From: an uncultured Alistipes sp.
GTDB lineage: Bacteria; Bacteroidota; Bacteroidia; Bacteroidales; Rikenellaceae
Length of the DNA: 64,000 nucleotides
Assembly (NCBI GenBank): GCA_947623965.1
Contig: CANQIF010000005.1
Span: 62,001 to 126,000 of the forward strand
Direction: 5' to 3'
Under the pieces are notes generated by a model. The model was given only the letters and a program-made list of their open reading frames with translations. It was not told the origin of the DNA and did not search any database. Positions 1 to 9,103 of the stretch are shown one piece after another (position 1 is the stretch's first letter; each line of letters begins with the position of its first letter). A program made the translations under genes and the position numbers.

Positions 1-216
1 TCCGGATCGCCGATCCTCAACGGGCGGGGCGAGCTGGTGGGGATCAACTTCGACCGCACGTGGCGCTCGACGATGAGCGACATCCGCTTCGACCCGGCGA
101 TCTGCCGCAACATCGCCGTCGACATCCGCTACGTGCTGCTGGTGATCGACCGCATCGGCGGCGCCGGCTACCTGCTGGACGAGATGACCCTCACCTCCTC
201 CGCCCGCCGGCGCTGA
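1..216 (+). CDS. C-terminal fragment of S46-family dipeptidyl-peptidase (DPP7/DPP11-like)
   Basis: Frame 1 reads SGSPILNGRGELVGINFDRTWRSTMSDIRFDPAICRNIAVDIRYVLLVIDRIGGAGYLLDEM..., the conserved S46 catalytic Ser region and C-terminus; stop TGA at 214-216; 5' truncated by window edge. Confidence 0.9.
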   Translation, partial: SGSPILNGRGELVGINFDRTWRSTMSDIRFDPAICRNIAVDIRYVLLVIDRIGGAGYLLDEMTLTSSARRR

Positions 217-253
217 CCGCCGGCGCCTGCTGAGGGGCTCTCCCGACAACACG

Positions 254-284
254 AAAAGAGGCCGCGCGATGCGCGGCCTCTTTT
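254..284. terminator. Rho-independent terminator downstream of the S46 peptidase
   Basis: AAAAGAGGCCGCGC GAT GCGCGGCCTCTTTT perfect inverted repeat with T-run. Confidence 0.85.
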
Positions 285-340
285 CTTTTATCCGATTCTG
301 TCTCGTCCTGCAATAGCGTTACACAAAAAAAGATTAAGCT

Positions 341-778
341 ATGGGAGAAGAGATTAAAAGCTTGTATATCAAGCGGACGCAACGGGATTATTCTTTGGGT
401 TTTAAGTTGTCGGTTGTACGCGAAATCGAACAAGGGGATTTATCCATTCGAGGCTCATTACGCAAGTATGGCATCCAAAGTCATAGCACGGTTTTGAATT
501 GGTGCCGAAAATAGGGTAAATTTGAGCGAGAAATGGTTGTAAACAAAATGAACAAGGGAAAAACGCCCCAGCAACGCATCTTTGAGTTGGAGCAGGAGAA
601 TGAACGCCTGCGCCGTCAGAACGCCTTTTTACAGAAAGAAGTAGAGGATGCAACAGACAAGGCGGGCATCTTGGATATGATAATCAAGATAGCCGAGGAA
701 GAGTTACACCTGCCAATACGAAAAAAATCGGTACCCGAGCAGTCGAAAAGTACTCCAAAGAGCAAGCAAAGCCGATAG
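341..778 (+). pseudogene. IS3-family transposase OrfA (HTH + leucine-zipper) with in-frame TAG
   Basis: MGEEIKSLYIKRTQRDYSLGFKLSVVREIEQGDLSIRGSLRKYGIQSHSTVLNWCRK*GKFEREMVVNKMNKGKTPQQRIFELEQENERLRRQNAFLQKEVEDATDK...; TAG at 512-514, same frame resumes to 778. Confidence 0.8.
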
Positions 779-1644
779 GCGCTCTTTGCCGGCTGGTCGG
801 GGTTTCACGACAGAAGTACTATCGCGACAGGTGGCGTGTAAGATGCAGTCAAGACAAGGCAGCGGAGGTCGTATCGCTTGTGCAGGAGATTCGGCGCGTG
901 ATGCCGCGCATAGGAGTACGTAAATTGTATCACCTGTTGAAAGAACCGCTCACCGCCTTGGGCGTAGGACGGGATAAACTCTTCGATGTTCTGCGGGCCA
1001 ATCATCTGCTGGTCGTGCCGAAGCGCCAATACCGTCAAACGACCCAATCGAAGCATCTGTATTATAAGCACAAGAATCTTGTGTTGACGCGGGTTCCCAC
1101 TCGTCCCGAAGAGATATGGGTGTCGGATATAACCTATGTCGGAGGCAGAGACCGACATACGTATTTAGCATTGATTACCGATGCCTACTCGAAGAAAATC
1201 ATGGGCTATGATCTCTCAGCGTCACTTTCTGCAGAAGGAGCTGTAAGAGCGTTAAGAATGGCGTGTCGAGATAGAATGTATAAGGAGCAACCACTGATAC
1301 ACCACTTGGATAGGGGCATACAATACTGTTGTGATGAGTACCAGCAGCGACTGAAAGAATATGGTATTATGGTAAGTATGACGGAGCGTTATGATCCATA
1401 CGCAAATGCTGTGGCGGAGCGGATAAATGCGACTATAAAACACGAATTTTTATTGGAGGAGTTGTCATGCGATTTAAGGACACAGCAGAAGGTGGTGGCT
1501 CAGAGTGTGGCGATATATAACGGTATGCGTCCGCACCTGTCGTGCGGTATGCTTACGCCTGACCAAATGCACCGCCAAAACATAAAGAAAGTTAAAACGT
1601 ACAGAACATTAAACCACAACACGGGCGTCCGTGTTGTGGTTTAA
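727..1644 (+). CDS. IS3-family transposase OrfB (rve integrase core), probably expressed by -1 frameshift from OrfA
   Basis: ORF 880-1644 with PRIGVRKLYHLL, VSDITYVGGRDRHTYLALITDAYSKKIMGYDLS, HHLDRGIQYCCDEYQ, ERYDPYANAVAERINATIKHEF; the frame is open back to A7 (721-727), which sits as A_AAA_AAA relative to the orfA frame. Confidence 0.85.
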   Translation: MGTRAVEKYSKEQAKPIGALCRLVGVSRQKYYRDRWRVRCSQDKAAEVVSLVQEIRRVMPRIGVRKLYHLLKEPLTALGVGRDKLFDVLRANHLLVVPKRQYRQTTQSKHLYYKHKNLVLTRVPTRPEEIWVSDITYVGGRDRHTYLALITDAYSKKIMGYDLSASLSAEGAVRALRMACRDRMYKEQPLIHHLDRGIQYCCDEYQQRLKEYGIMVSMTERYDPYANAVAERINATIKHEFLLEELSCDLRTQQKVVAQSVAIYNGMRPHLSCGMLTPDQMHRQNIKKVKTYRTLNHNTGVRVVV

Positions 1645-1698
1645 CAAACTTTTATTATTTTTGTATCAAATCCTGTAACGCTTTTTTAGGACGACACA

Positions 1699-2150
1699 GT
1701 GGTCAGAGGAGGGCGCGCGGGCCGCGACTTGCGAAGGAACCGCGCGAGCGGACTTGCGGACGCGAGGAGCGGGCCTTCGCGGGGGCGAAGCTGCGGCCCG
1801 CACGGTCCTGACGGACCGGCCTATGACATCGATTCCACACAGGGCCAGCCCGCAGCCGAGCGGATGGGCCTGCGACTTTAGAGGAGCAACCCTCCGCCCG
1901 GGGGCGGCTGCGGGCTGCTTGCGGCTTCAACGAAGCCGCAAATTCAGCATTCAAAATTCAAGATTCAAAATGAGATGGGCTTGCCGGGTATGTTTGGGCA
2001 TACGTTCCGATTCGGGCTGCAGCCTGCGGAGAGCCGCTCGAAGCGGACCTGCGGGACGCGAACTGCGGGCCTCCGCGCCGGGGAGGCTGCGGCCCGCTAC
2101 GGTTCCTTTTCGGAACAGCCAATTCATAATTCAAGATTCAAAATCAACAG
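1699..2150. repeat. Mosaic intergenic repeat cluster A
   Basis: GCGGGCCTTCGC..GCGAAGCTGCGGCCCGC and GGGCCTCCGC..GGAGGCTGCGGCCCGC palindromes, junction hairpins CGGTCCtgacGGACCG (1803-1818), GCGGCTTCaacGAAGCCGC (1921-1939), GTTCC..GGAAC (about 2102-2115), AT-rich ATTCAAAATTCAAGATTCAAAAT block; no plausible CDS. Confidence 0.85.
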
Positions 2151-2261
2151 CCGGTTCCCGATGCCTAAAGCGGTCGAATGTATCCAAGGCAAGCCCTTCA
2201 CTGGCGGGAGGCTGCACCCCTCCGCCAGCGAATCCTGCCGCCGCTGCTCCTGCGCTGCCCG

Positions 2262-2744
2262 TCAGTGCAGCACGCGCTCGATGTAGGCGCTGTAATCCTT
2301 CACCTCGGGCTCATAATCCTCGTCGTCGAAGAGCGGCGAGGAGATGAGGAAGTCGGCCGTGGCGCGGTTCAGCGCGATCGGCACGTTGTAGAGCGTCGAG
2401 ATGCGCAGCAGCGCCTTCACATCGACGTCGTGCGGCTGCGCCGACATCGGGTCGCAGAAGAAGATCACGGCGTTGATCTTCCCCTCGGCGATCATGGCGC
2501 CCAGCTGCTGGTCGCCGCCGAGCGGTCCCGACTTCAGGCGGACCACCTGCAGCTCCTGGCGCTCCTCCCCGTCGCACGGGGCCTCAGCGCGGGCCGAGAG
2601 CATCTGTTCGACCATCTTGCCGGTCGTACCCGTGCAGATCAATTGGTGGCGGCACAGCTTGCTGCTGTTCCAGTCGACCCATTCGGCCAGGTCGTGCTTC
2701 ATGTTGTCGTGCGCGACGAGGGCCAGTGTTTTCATCTTTTCCAT
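2262..2744 (-). CDS. mgsA: Methylglyoxal synthase
   Basis: MKTLALVAHDNMKHDLAEWVDWNSSKLCRHQLICTGTTGKMVEQ...LKSGPLGGDQQLGAMIAEGKINAVIFFCDPMSAQPHDVDVKALLRISTLYNVPIALNRATADFLISSP. Confidence 0.95.
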   Translation of the reverse strand: MEKMKTLALVAHDNMKHDLAEWVDWNSSKLCRHQLICTGTTGKMVEQMLSARAEAPCDGEERQELQVVRLKSGPLGGDQQLGAMIAEGKINAVIFFCDPMSAQPHDVDVKALLRISTLYNVPIALNRATADFLISSPLFDDEDYEPEVKDYSAYIERVLH

Positions 2745-2831
2745 ACTTCGTTTTCGTTACGTGTTATACGGGGCACCCCGCCCCGCTTCCGGATGCCGGT
2801 CGAAAAAGTAGAACCGGCCTAAAATCAAGGA

Positions 2832-3251
2832 CTACTCCTCCGCCTCGCCGGGCAGCTTGAACTCGGTCATGCCGACCGAGACGAGCAGGTTGTACCAGGC
2901 GAAGCACTTCTTGATATCCGAGACATGCACGCGGTCGCGGTCGTACTCGGGCACCACCTCGGCGAAAGCCGCCTTCAGCTTCTCGGGCGCCTCCTTGGGG
3001 CTGATCGCCGCCTTGCCCTCCGTCGAAGCGTAGATGCGCGTGAAGACCTCGGCGAGCGGGAGGTCGTCCCCCTCGGTGAACATCGAAATCTCGGTGAGCG
3101 CGCTCACCTTCGAGTTGGCGGCGGCATTCATGCGCCGGCCGTCGAGCAGCGACTCGACGATCACGCCGCGCGTCGATTGCGCCACGTATTTGAACAGGCC
3201 CGGCTGGCCCGAAATCGCTAAAACTTCTTTCAGTTCCATCATGTTCGTCAT
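2832..3251 (-). CDS. DUF5606 family protein
   Basis: MELKEVLAISGQPGLFKYVAQSTRGVIVESLLDGRRMNAAANSKVSALTEISMFTEGDDLPLAEVF, a conserved Bacteroidota family. Confidence 0.8.
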   Translation of the reverse strand: MTNMMELKEVLAISGQPGLFKYVAQSTRGVIVESLLDGRRMNAAANSKVSALTEISMFTEGDDLPLAEVFTRIYASTEGKAAISPKEAPEKLKAAFAEVVPEYDRDRVHVSDIKKCFAWYNLLVSVGMTEFKLPGEAEE

Positions 3252-4199
3252 TTATTTTTCGTTTTTGATATGCAGATCCACCTGCGGAAAGGGAAATTGC
3301 ATCCCCAGTTTGGGCAGTTCGCTGTAGAATCGTTCGTTGAAGCAGAAGAAAACATCCCAGTAATTCGCATTCTCGGTCCAGGCCCGCACCGAAAGCCGCA
3401 CCGAGCTGTCCTCCAACGAGCTGAGCCAGACGACCGGGGCGGGGTCTTTCAGGACGCGGTCATCCTCGGCGAGCAGCTCCAAGATTGCCTTGCGGGCCTC
3501 CTCGACCGCAACGCCGTAGGAGAGCGACAGCGTCCAGTCCACCCGGCGCCGGGGCGCCGTCGTGTAGTTGTCGATGATGCTCGTCGCGATGACGTTGTTC
3601 GGAATGTAGATCGTCCGGTTGTCGGCCGTCGCGATGACCGTCGAGAAGAGCTTGATCTCCTTCACGGTGCCCGTCTGTCCCTGGGCCGTGATGAAGTCGC
3701 CCACGCGGTAGGGCTTGACGATGAGGATCATCACGCCGCCGGCGAAATTCTGCGCCGTGCCGCTCAAGGCCATACCGATGGCCAGCGTGGCGGCCGAGAA
3801 GACGGCGATGAGCGACGTCACGTTGACGCCGAGCGTCTGTACGACGATCAGAATCAAAATCAGCGTCAGCAGGACGCTCACCGTGTTCCGGATGAACGAG
3901 CGGAGCGAGACGTCGACCTTGCGGCGCTCGAAGGTGGCGTTGAGCGCCGCCACCACGCGCCGGATCAACCAGCGGCCGAGGAAGTAGAAGAGCAGTGCGA
4001 TGATGATCTTGATGCCGACCCACAGGGCCTGCTCGAGCATCGAGCGCATCACCTGCGAGAGGTCGAGCGTCATGAGTTTCTCCACCGCCCGGGTGAAGTG
4101 CTCCTTCTGCACGCTGTCGGGCAGAAGGAGGGGCGCCGGCGTTTCATTCTGTAGAAAAAAGAGTCCGATCATCGTTCCGTACCTAAAATTCAGGGGCAA
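3252..4199 (-). CDS. MscS-family mechanosensitive ion channel
   Basis: TM region followed by AATLAIGMALSGTAQNFAGGVMILIVKPYRVGDFITAQGQTGTVKEIKLFSTVIATADNRTIYIPNN. Confidence 0.93.
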   Translation of the reverse strand: MPLNFRYGTMIGLFFLQNETPAPLLLPDSVQKEHFTRAVEKLMTLDLSQVMRSMLEQALWVGIKIIIALLFYFLGRWLIRRVVAALNATFERRKVDVSLRSFIRNTVSVLLTLILILIVVQTLGVNVTSLIAVFSAATLAIGMALSGTAQNFAGGVMILIVKPYRVGDFITAQGQTGTVKEIKLFSTVIATADNRTIYIPNNVIATSIIDNYTTAPRRRVDWTLSLSYGVAVEEARKAILELLAEDDRVLKDPAPVVWLSSLEDSSVRLSVRAWTENANYWDVFFCFNERFYSELPKLGMQFPFPQVDLHIKNEK

Positions 4200-4261
4200 A
4201 AATAACCAAAAAAAAGAGAAGTTTCTTAACTTTGTAAGACATTTCCGTGAAAACCATCTAA

Positions 4262-5503
4262 ATGAACAATAGAATGAAACAAAGCAACGACGACATCGAA
4301 ATCATCCGCATCAACATTTCGGGGGTCGATCAGACCGGCATGATTACCTCGCTGAGCGAGATCCTGGCCGCCTACGACGCCTGCATTCTCGATATCGGCC
4401 AGGCCAACATCCACTTCTCGCTGACGCTCGGCATCCTCATCAAGACCACGGCCGACAAGTCGGGCTTCATCATGAAGGAGCTTCTTTTCAAGGCTTCGGA
4501 GTTGGGCGTGATGATCCGTTTCACGCCGATTCCCGTTGCCGACTACAACGCCTGGGTGAAGCGTCAGGGCAAGAACCGCTACATCGTGACGCTGCTCGGC
4601 CGCACCGTCTCGGCCCATCATATCGCCGCCGTGACGAAGATCATCACCGACCACGGCCTCAACATCGACGCCATCAAGCGCCTCACGGGCCGCATGCCGC
4701 TCGACAACGACGAGGCGACGGCCAAGGCCTGCATCGAGCTTTCGGTGCGCGGCTCGCTGACGGACGAAGATCGCAGCACGATGCAGCAGGGCTTCATGGA
4801 GCTCTCGCAGATCGGCATCGACGTCTCGTTCCAGAAGGACGACATCTTCCGCCGCAGCCGCCGGCTGATCTGCTTCGATATGGATTCGACCCTTATCCGG
4901 ACGGAGGTGATCGACGAGCTGGCCGAGCGCGCCGGCGTGGGCGACGAGGTGCGCGCCATCACGGAGAGCGCCATGCGCGGCGAGATCGACTTCCGCGAGA
5001 GCTTCACGCGCCGCGTGGCCCTGCTCAAGGGGCTCGACGTCTCGGTCATGGAGGACATCGCCCGCCACCTGCCCTCGACCGAGGGGCTGGAGCGCATGAT
5101 GACCATCCTGAAGCGCGTGGGATACAAGACGGCGATTCTCTCGGGCGGTTTCACCTACTTCGGCAAATTCCTCCAGCAGAAATACGGCTTCGACTACGTC
5201 TACGCCAACGACCTCGAGATCGCGGACGGCAAGCTGACGGGCCGCTATGCGGGCGAGGTGGTGGACGGCCGCCGCAAGGCCGAGCTGCTGCGCCTGCTCT
5301 GCCAGTTCGAGAACATCGACCCGGCCCAGGCCGTGGCGGTGGGCGACGGTGCCAACGACCTGCCGATGCTGAGCCTCGCAGGCCTCGGCATCGCCTTCCA
5401 CGCCAAACCCAAGGTCAAGGCCAACGCCCGCCAGTCGATCTCGACGATCGGATTGGACGGCATCCTCTACTTCCTCGGCCTGAAGGATTCGCAGATCGAG
5501 TAA
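4262..5503 (+). CDS. serB: Phosphoserine phosphatase SerB with N-terminal ACT-like domains
   Basis: HAD motifs CFDMDSTLIRTEVIDELAERAGVGDEV..., ILSGGFTYF, VAVGDGANDLPMLSLAGLGIAFHAKPKVKANA. Confidence 0.95.
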   Translation: MNNRMKQSNDDIEIIRINISGVDQTGMITSLSEILAAYDACILDIGQANIHFSLTLGILIKTTADKSGFIMKELLFKASELGVMIRFTPIPVADYNAWVKRQGKNRYIVTLLGRTVSAHHIAAVTKIITDHGLNIDAIKRLTGRMPLDNDEATAKACIELSVRGSLTDEDRSTMQQGFMELSQIGIDVSFQKDDIFRRSRRLICFDMDSTLIRTEVIDELAERAGVGDEVRAITESAMRGEIDFRESFTRRVALLKGLDVSVMEDIARHLPSTEGLERMMTILKRVGYKTAILSGGFTYFGKFLQQKYGFDYVYANDLEIADGKLTGRYAGEVVDGRRKAELLRLLCQFENIDPAQAVAVGDGANDLPMLSLAGLGIAFHAKPKVKANARQSISTIGLDGILYFLGLKDSQIE

Positions 5504-5621
5504 CCGGCGGCGGGAGAGGGCCGCGTTTCGGACGGCCCGCCGGCCTGCTTCGACGGGAGGGCAGCGCTTCCGAAGGCTTTCCCGGCTGCCCTTTCGACCG
5601 CGGCCGGTTCCGTTCGACCGT

Positions 5622-5735
5622 CGATAGCTTTCGATGGCCCGTTCGATGGCCTGTTCGATGACCCATTCGATAGCCTATTCGACTGCCTTTCGATTGCGTT
5701 TCGATTGTTGCCGACACCGTTCGACTGCCGCCGAC
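5622..5735. repeat. Degenerate ~12-bp tandem repeat (consensus about CGATGGCCTGTT)
   Basis: cgatggcccgtt cgatggcctgtt cgatgacccatt cgatagcctatt cgactgccttt cgattgcgttt cgattg... Confidence 0.75.
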
Positions 5736-5827
5736 TTTTTCGATGGCTTTTTCGTCCGCCCTCTTGATGACCGCCAACTCTTTCGACCGTCGCCAGACCT
5801 TTCAACCCTACCGCTACGCCGACCGCC

Positions 5828-6691
5828 ATGCGCTTTTTCGGACCGTATCCCTGCACCGCATCTCCTCGCCGGATGTTTCGCCCGCTCCGGGCGTTTCATC
5901 CGCGCGGACTGTTTTACCCGCTTCGGAAGCTGCTGCTTCGGCCCCTCCGGGTCGCTCTTGCCGGCGGGGCGGCGCTGCTTGCGGGGTGTTACGACGGTCC
6001 CTTCGACCAGACGCCGGCGGTGCGCGAAACGCCCGTTCCGACGACGACCCTCGCCGAGCTCCGACGCCTTTACGCGGGCGAGCCGGTCACGATCTGCAGC
6101 GATCTGGTCGTCGCGGGGCGCGTGACGGCGACCGACCGCGGCGGCAACTTCTTCCGTTCGCTCGTGATCGAGGCCGACGGCGCCGCATTGGAGATCTGGG
6201 CCGGCCTCGATGCGCTGTACAACGACTATCCACTCGGCACGCGGCTTACGCTGCGCCTCGAAGGGCTGGCCCTCGACAGCCGCTACGGGGTGTTGCAGGC
6301 GGGACGCCCCGCCGCGGACGGAGCCGTCGAAGCGATCGGCTCGCAGGCGGCGCTGGACCGACACCTCTTCCGCAGCGGCGATCCGCCCGAACCGGTCGAG
6401 CCGCTGCAGCTGACGATCGGCGAGCTGTGCCCCGCTTATTGCGGCCGGTTGGTCCGCATCACGGGGCTGCGCTTCGCTCCCGAGGCGGTGGAGGAGAGCT
6501 GCTGGGCGGGGTACCGCCGCTTTGCCGACGCTGCGGGCGCCGTGCTTCACACCTATGTCCGACCCTACGCCGACTTCGCCGACGACGAGGTGCCGGCTGG
6601 CCTCTGCACGCTGACGGGGATTCTCCAGTACGACGCGGAGGCGGGCCGTTATCTGCTCAAACTGCGCGATGAAACGGATTGCCGCCCTTAA
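5828..6691 (+). CDS. DUF5689-like putative lipoprotein
   Basis: GGAALLAGCYDGPFDQ signal/Cys region; TLAELRRLYAGEPVTICSDLVVAGRVTATDRGGNFFRSLVIEADGAALEIWAGLDALYNDYPLGTRLTL is an OB-like DUF5689 pattern. Confidence 0.75.
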   Translation: MRFFGPYPCTASPRRMFRPLRAFHPRGLFYPLRKLLLRPLRVALAGGAALLAGCYDGPFDQTPAVRETPVPTTTLAELRRLYAGEPVTICSDLVVAGRVTATDRGGNFFRSLVIEADGAALEIWAGLDALYNDYPLGTRLTLRLEGLALDSRYGVLQAGRPAADGAVEAIGSQAALDRHLFRSGDPPEPVEPLQLTIGELCPAYCGRLVRITGLRFAPEAVEESCWAGYRRFADAAGAVLHTYVRPYADFADDEVPAGLCTLTGILQYDAEAGRYLLKLRDETDCRP

Positions 6692-7442
6692 CCTGCTGCT
6701 GTTGCTGCTCGGCGGCATCGCCGGCTGCGACCGGACCACCTCGCTCGACGGGGAGGAGCCGGGTGCGGGGCGCTGCTCGATCGCCGCACTCAAGGCCGAG
6801 AGCCGCGGCGAGGCGACACCCCTGCGCCGCGAAATTACGGTGCAGGGCGTCGTGACGGCCAACGACCGCTACGGAGAGTTCACGCGGCAAATCGTCCTCG
6901 AAGATGCGACTGGCGGCATCGTCGTCGGGCTCGAAGCGGCGGAGCTCTACCGCCGCTACCCGGTGGGAATGCGGCTGACGCTCTTCTGCAACGGATTGAC
7001 CCTCTACGACTACGGAGGCCGTTTTGAGCTCGTGGCCGATCCGGCAGGCCCCTACGGCCCGACCGGCATCCGCGCCGATGACTTCGCCCGCCACCTCCAT
7101 CCCGCCGCCGGGACGGGGGCGGCGCCTCTTCCCACCCTGCGCCGCATCGACGAACTGAATGCGGAGGCGATCGACATGTTCGTCCGGTTGGAGGGAGTGC
7201 GCTTTCTCGATGCGGGCGCCTCCTGGTGCGAACGCGACCCCGAGACGGGCCGCGCCCTTACCACGGAACACACAATCGTCGATCGGGCGGGGCACACGCT
7301 CACCGTCCGCGCTCCCTCGACGCTCCGGTATGCCGACGAGATGATCCCCGCGGGCGAGGGGGCTCTTTGCGGGATCGTCGGCTGCTTCGCCGGCCGCTAT
7401 TCGCTGCGCGTCGCGGACCACAGCATCGATTTCGGCGAATAA
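6669..7442 (+). CDS. DUF5689-like putative lipoprotein (paralogue of the preceding gene)
   Basis: MKRIAALNLLLLLLGGIAGCDRTTS lipobox; ITVQGVVTANDRYGEFTRQIVLEDATGGIVVGLEAAELYRRYPVGMRLTLFCNGLTLYDYGG parallels the previous ORF. Confidence 0.75.
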   Translation: MKRIAALNLLLLLLGGIAGCDRTTSLDGEEPGAGRCSIAALKAESRGEATPLRREITVQGVVTANDRYGEFTRQIVLEDATGGIVVGLEAAELYRRYPVGMRLTLFCNGLTLYDYGGRFELVADPAGPYGPTGIRADDFARHLHPAAGTGAAPLPTLRRIDELNAEAIDMFVRLEGVRFLDAGASWCERDPETGRALTTEHTIVDRAGHTLTVRAPSTLRYADEMIPAGEGALCGIVGCFAGRYSLRVADHSIDFGE

Positions 7443-7499
7443 GCGGCGGCTTCGGCACCTTGCTTCGGTTGTTGCAGGCTTCCTTTGCTTACAATCGGT

Positions 7500-8185
7500 C
7501 AAGCAGGGATGGCGGGCCGCAGCCTCCCCGGCGCGGAGGCCCGCAGTTCGCGTCCCGCAGGTCCGCTTCGAGCGGCTCTCCGCAGGCTGCAGCCCGAATC
7601 GAGACGTATGCCAAGCATACCCGGCAAGCCCATCTAATTTTGAATCTTGAATTTTGAATGCTGAATTTGCGGCTTCGTTGATGCCGCAAGCAGCCCGCAG
7701 CCGCAATTTTGGTCGAAATGCCTGCCAGCAAATTCGATCGCGCAGCGATCGGCAGCCCGCAGCCGCCCCCGGGCGGAGGGCTGCTCCTTATGGTCGCAGG
7801 CCCATCCGCTCGACTGCGGGCTGGCCCCGTGTGGAATCGATGTCATAGGCCGGTCCGTCAGGACCGTGCGGGCCGCAGCCTGGGGGCAGCGGAGGCCCGC
7901 AACTCCTTGCAGTCGTGCGCGTCCTCCGCACAGGCTGCGCTCTGATTTCGTAATTTTGAATCTTGAATTTTGAATTCTGAATTTCGGCCTTGAAAAGGCC
8001 GCAGCGGGCCGCAGCTTCGCCCCCGCGAAGGCCCGCTCCTCGCGTCCGCAAGTCCGCTCGTGCGGTCCTTCGCAAGCTGCGCCCCGAACAAAAATAGACA
8101 CTTCCCCGTGAACCTATTTAATTCTGAATTTTGAATCTTGAATTTTGAATTTGCGGTTCCGGAAAGGAACCGCAGCAAGCCGCGG
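7500..8185. repeat. Mosaic intergenic repeat cluster B (mainly reverse orientation relative to cluster A)
   Basis: GCGGGCCGCAGCCTCCCCGGCGCGGAGGCCCGC, GCGGGCCGCAGCTTCGCCCCCGCGAAGGCCCGC, GGCAGCCCGCAGCCGCCCCCGGGCGGAGGGCTGC; hairpins at 7669-7687, 7735-7751, 7985-8001, 8153-8173; AT-rich blocks TAATTTTGAATCTTGAATTTTGAATGCTGAATT and similar. Confidence 0.85.
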
Positions 8186-8354
8186 CCCGGTTCACAATCC
8201 GGGATCCTACATTTTTGCGCCTGCAAAATACAGCGAGCACGTTTTCTGCAGGATCGAATCAGAGAGGTTCTTACATTCTTTTATTTTCTGCACGAATTAT
8301 TTGGGAGTTTTTCAAAATATGCGTACATTACCAAACAACCTAACACTTACCATT

Positions 8355-9026
8355 ATGAAAAAGTCCCATCACATTCTTGCAATCGCGCTGCTCCTGGTCG
8401 GCATGTGTTTCTGCACGCGAAACAAAGGCCCCGCAGAATCGGAAACAGTCTTAAAATCGAAAGAAGCAGCCTGTATGCTGCTATTACAGCACCTTCGTTT
8501 TCTGCCGGACGAAGATGTTATCTATCTGGTTCTTATGCGAGATGAAGCTGCCGCACTCGGCATTGCCGACGAATACTACGACGAAATGATCGAATCCATC
8601 GAATCGACCAACGAAGCGATCCGCCGATCCAAAATCGAAAACCCCGATGCGCACTTCCACCGAGTACTCCCAGGACAAGAGCCGAAGCCCTTTAGCCAAA
8701 CGCCTTTAACTCGGGACTACGATCCGAACAATCCGAAATCGTTAGGTGGATTAGAGACCTACAACCAAGCAGAAATATGTTGGGGATACTGGGCTCCGCA
8801 TGGAGAACGGGGCATTCGATTCTATTGCTTGGCAAAATGCGCTCCACTCTGCATTCATATCTGCAAAACGCATGCATTCGGCAGACGAATCGAGGAAAGT
8901 TGTGCCGGTTCCTGCTTTGCAAATACCATCTCAGAGATCGATATCGCTGCTTCTGACACCAGTATCAGCGCCTGCTACGAAGTCTCGGATCCCTACGGCG
9001 GCCGTGCCGCTATGGAATGGCTCTGA
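8355..9026 (+). CDS. Hypothetical secreted/lipoprotein with Cys-rich C-terminal half
   Basis: MKKSHHILAIALLLVGMCFCTRNKGPAESE signal-like N-terminus; C-rich CLAKCAPLCIHICKTHAFGRRIEESCAGSC; no family recognised. Confidence 0.6.
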   Translation: MKKSHHILAIALLLVGMCFCTRNKGPAESETVLKSKEAACMLLLQHLRFLPDEDVIYLVLMRDEAAALGIADEYYDEMIESIESTNEAIRRSKIENPDAHFHRVLPGQEPKPFSQTPLTRDYDPNNPKSLGGLETYNQAEICWGYWAPHGERGIRFYCLAKCAPLCIHICKTHAFGRRIEESCAGSCFANTISEIDIAASDTSISACYEVSDPYGGRAAMEWL

Positions 9027-9048
9027 CAAGCCCTCAGAGCGAAAACAA

Positions 9049-9079
9049 GCGGCCGCTCCCGGTTGTCGGGAGCGGCCGT
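9049..9079. terminator. Hairpin between convergent genes
   Basis: CGGCCGCTCCCG gttg TCGGGAGCGGCCG. Confidence 0.7.
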
Positions 9080-9103
9080 TCGCATAGGAAAAAGGGCCGG
9101 TCG

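Larger units (their letters stand above)
299..1698 (+). mobile_element. IS3-family insertion sequence
   Basis: OrfA/OrfB organisation, DDE rve-type OrfB, imperfect terminal inverted repeats TGTCTCGTCCTGCAATAGCGTTACA (299-323) versus reverse complement of right end TGTGTCGTCCTAAAAAAGCGTTACA; TG...CA ends. Confidence 0.85.

Noticed and set aside
1754-2347. 197-aa and other ORFs across repeat cluster A
   Set aside because: They run through the mosaic repeats and into the antisense of mgsA; no protein-like conservation, so spurious.
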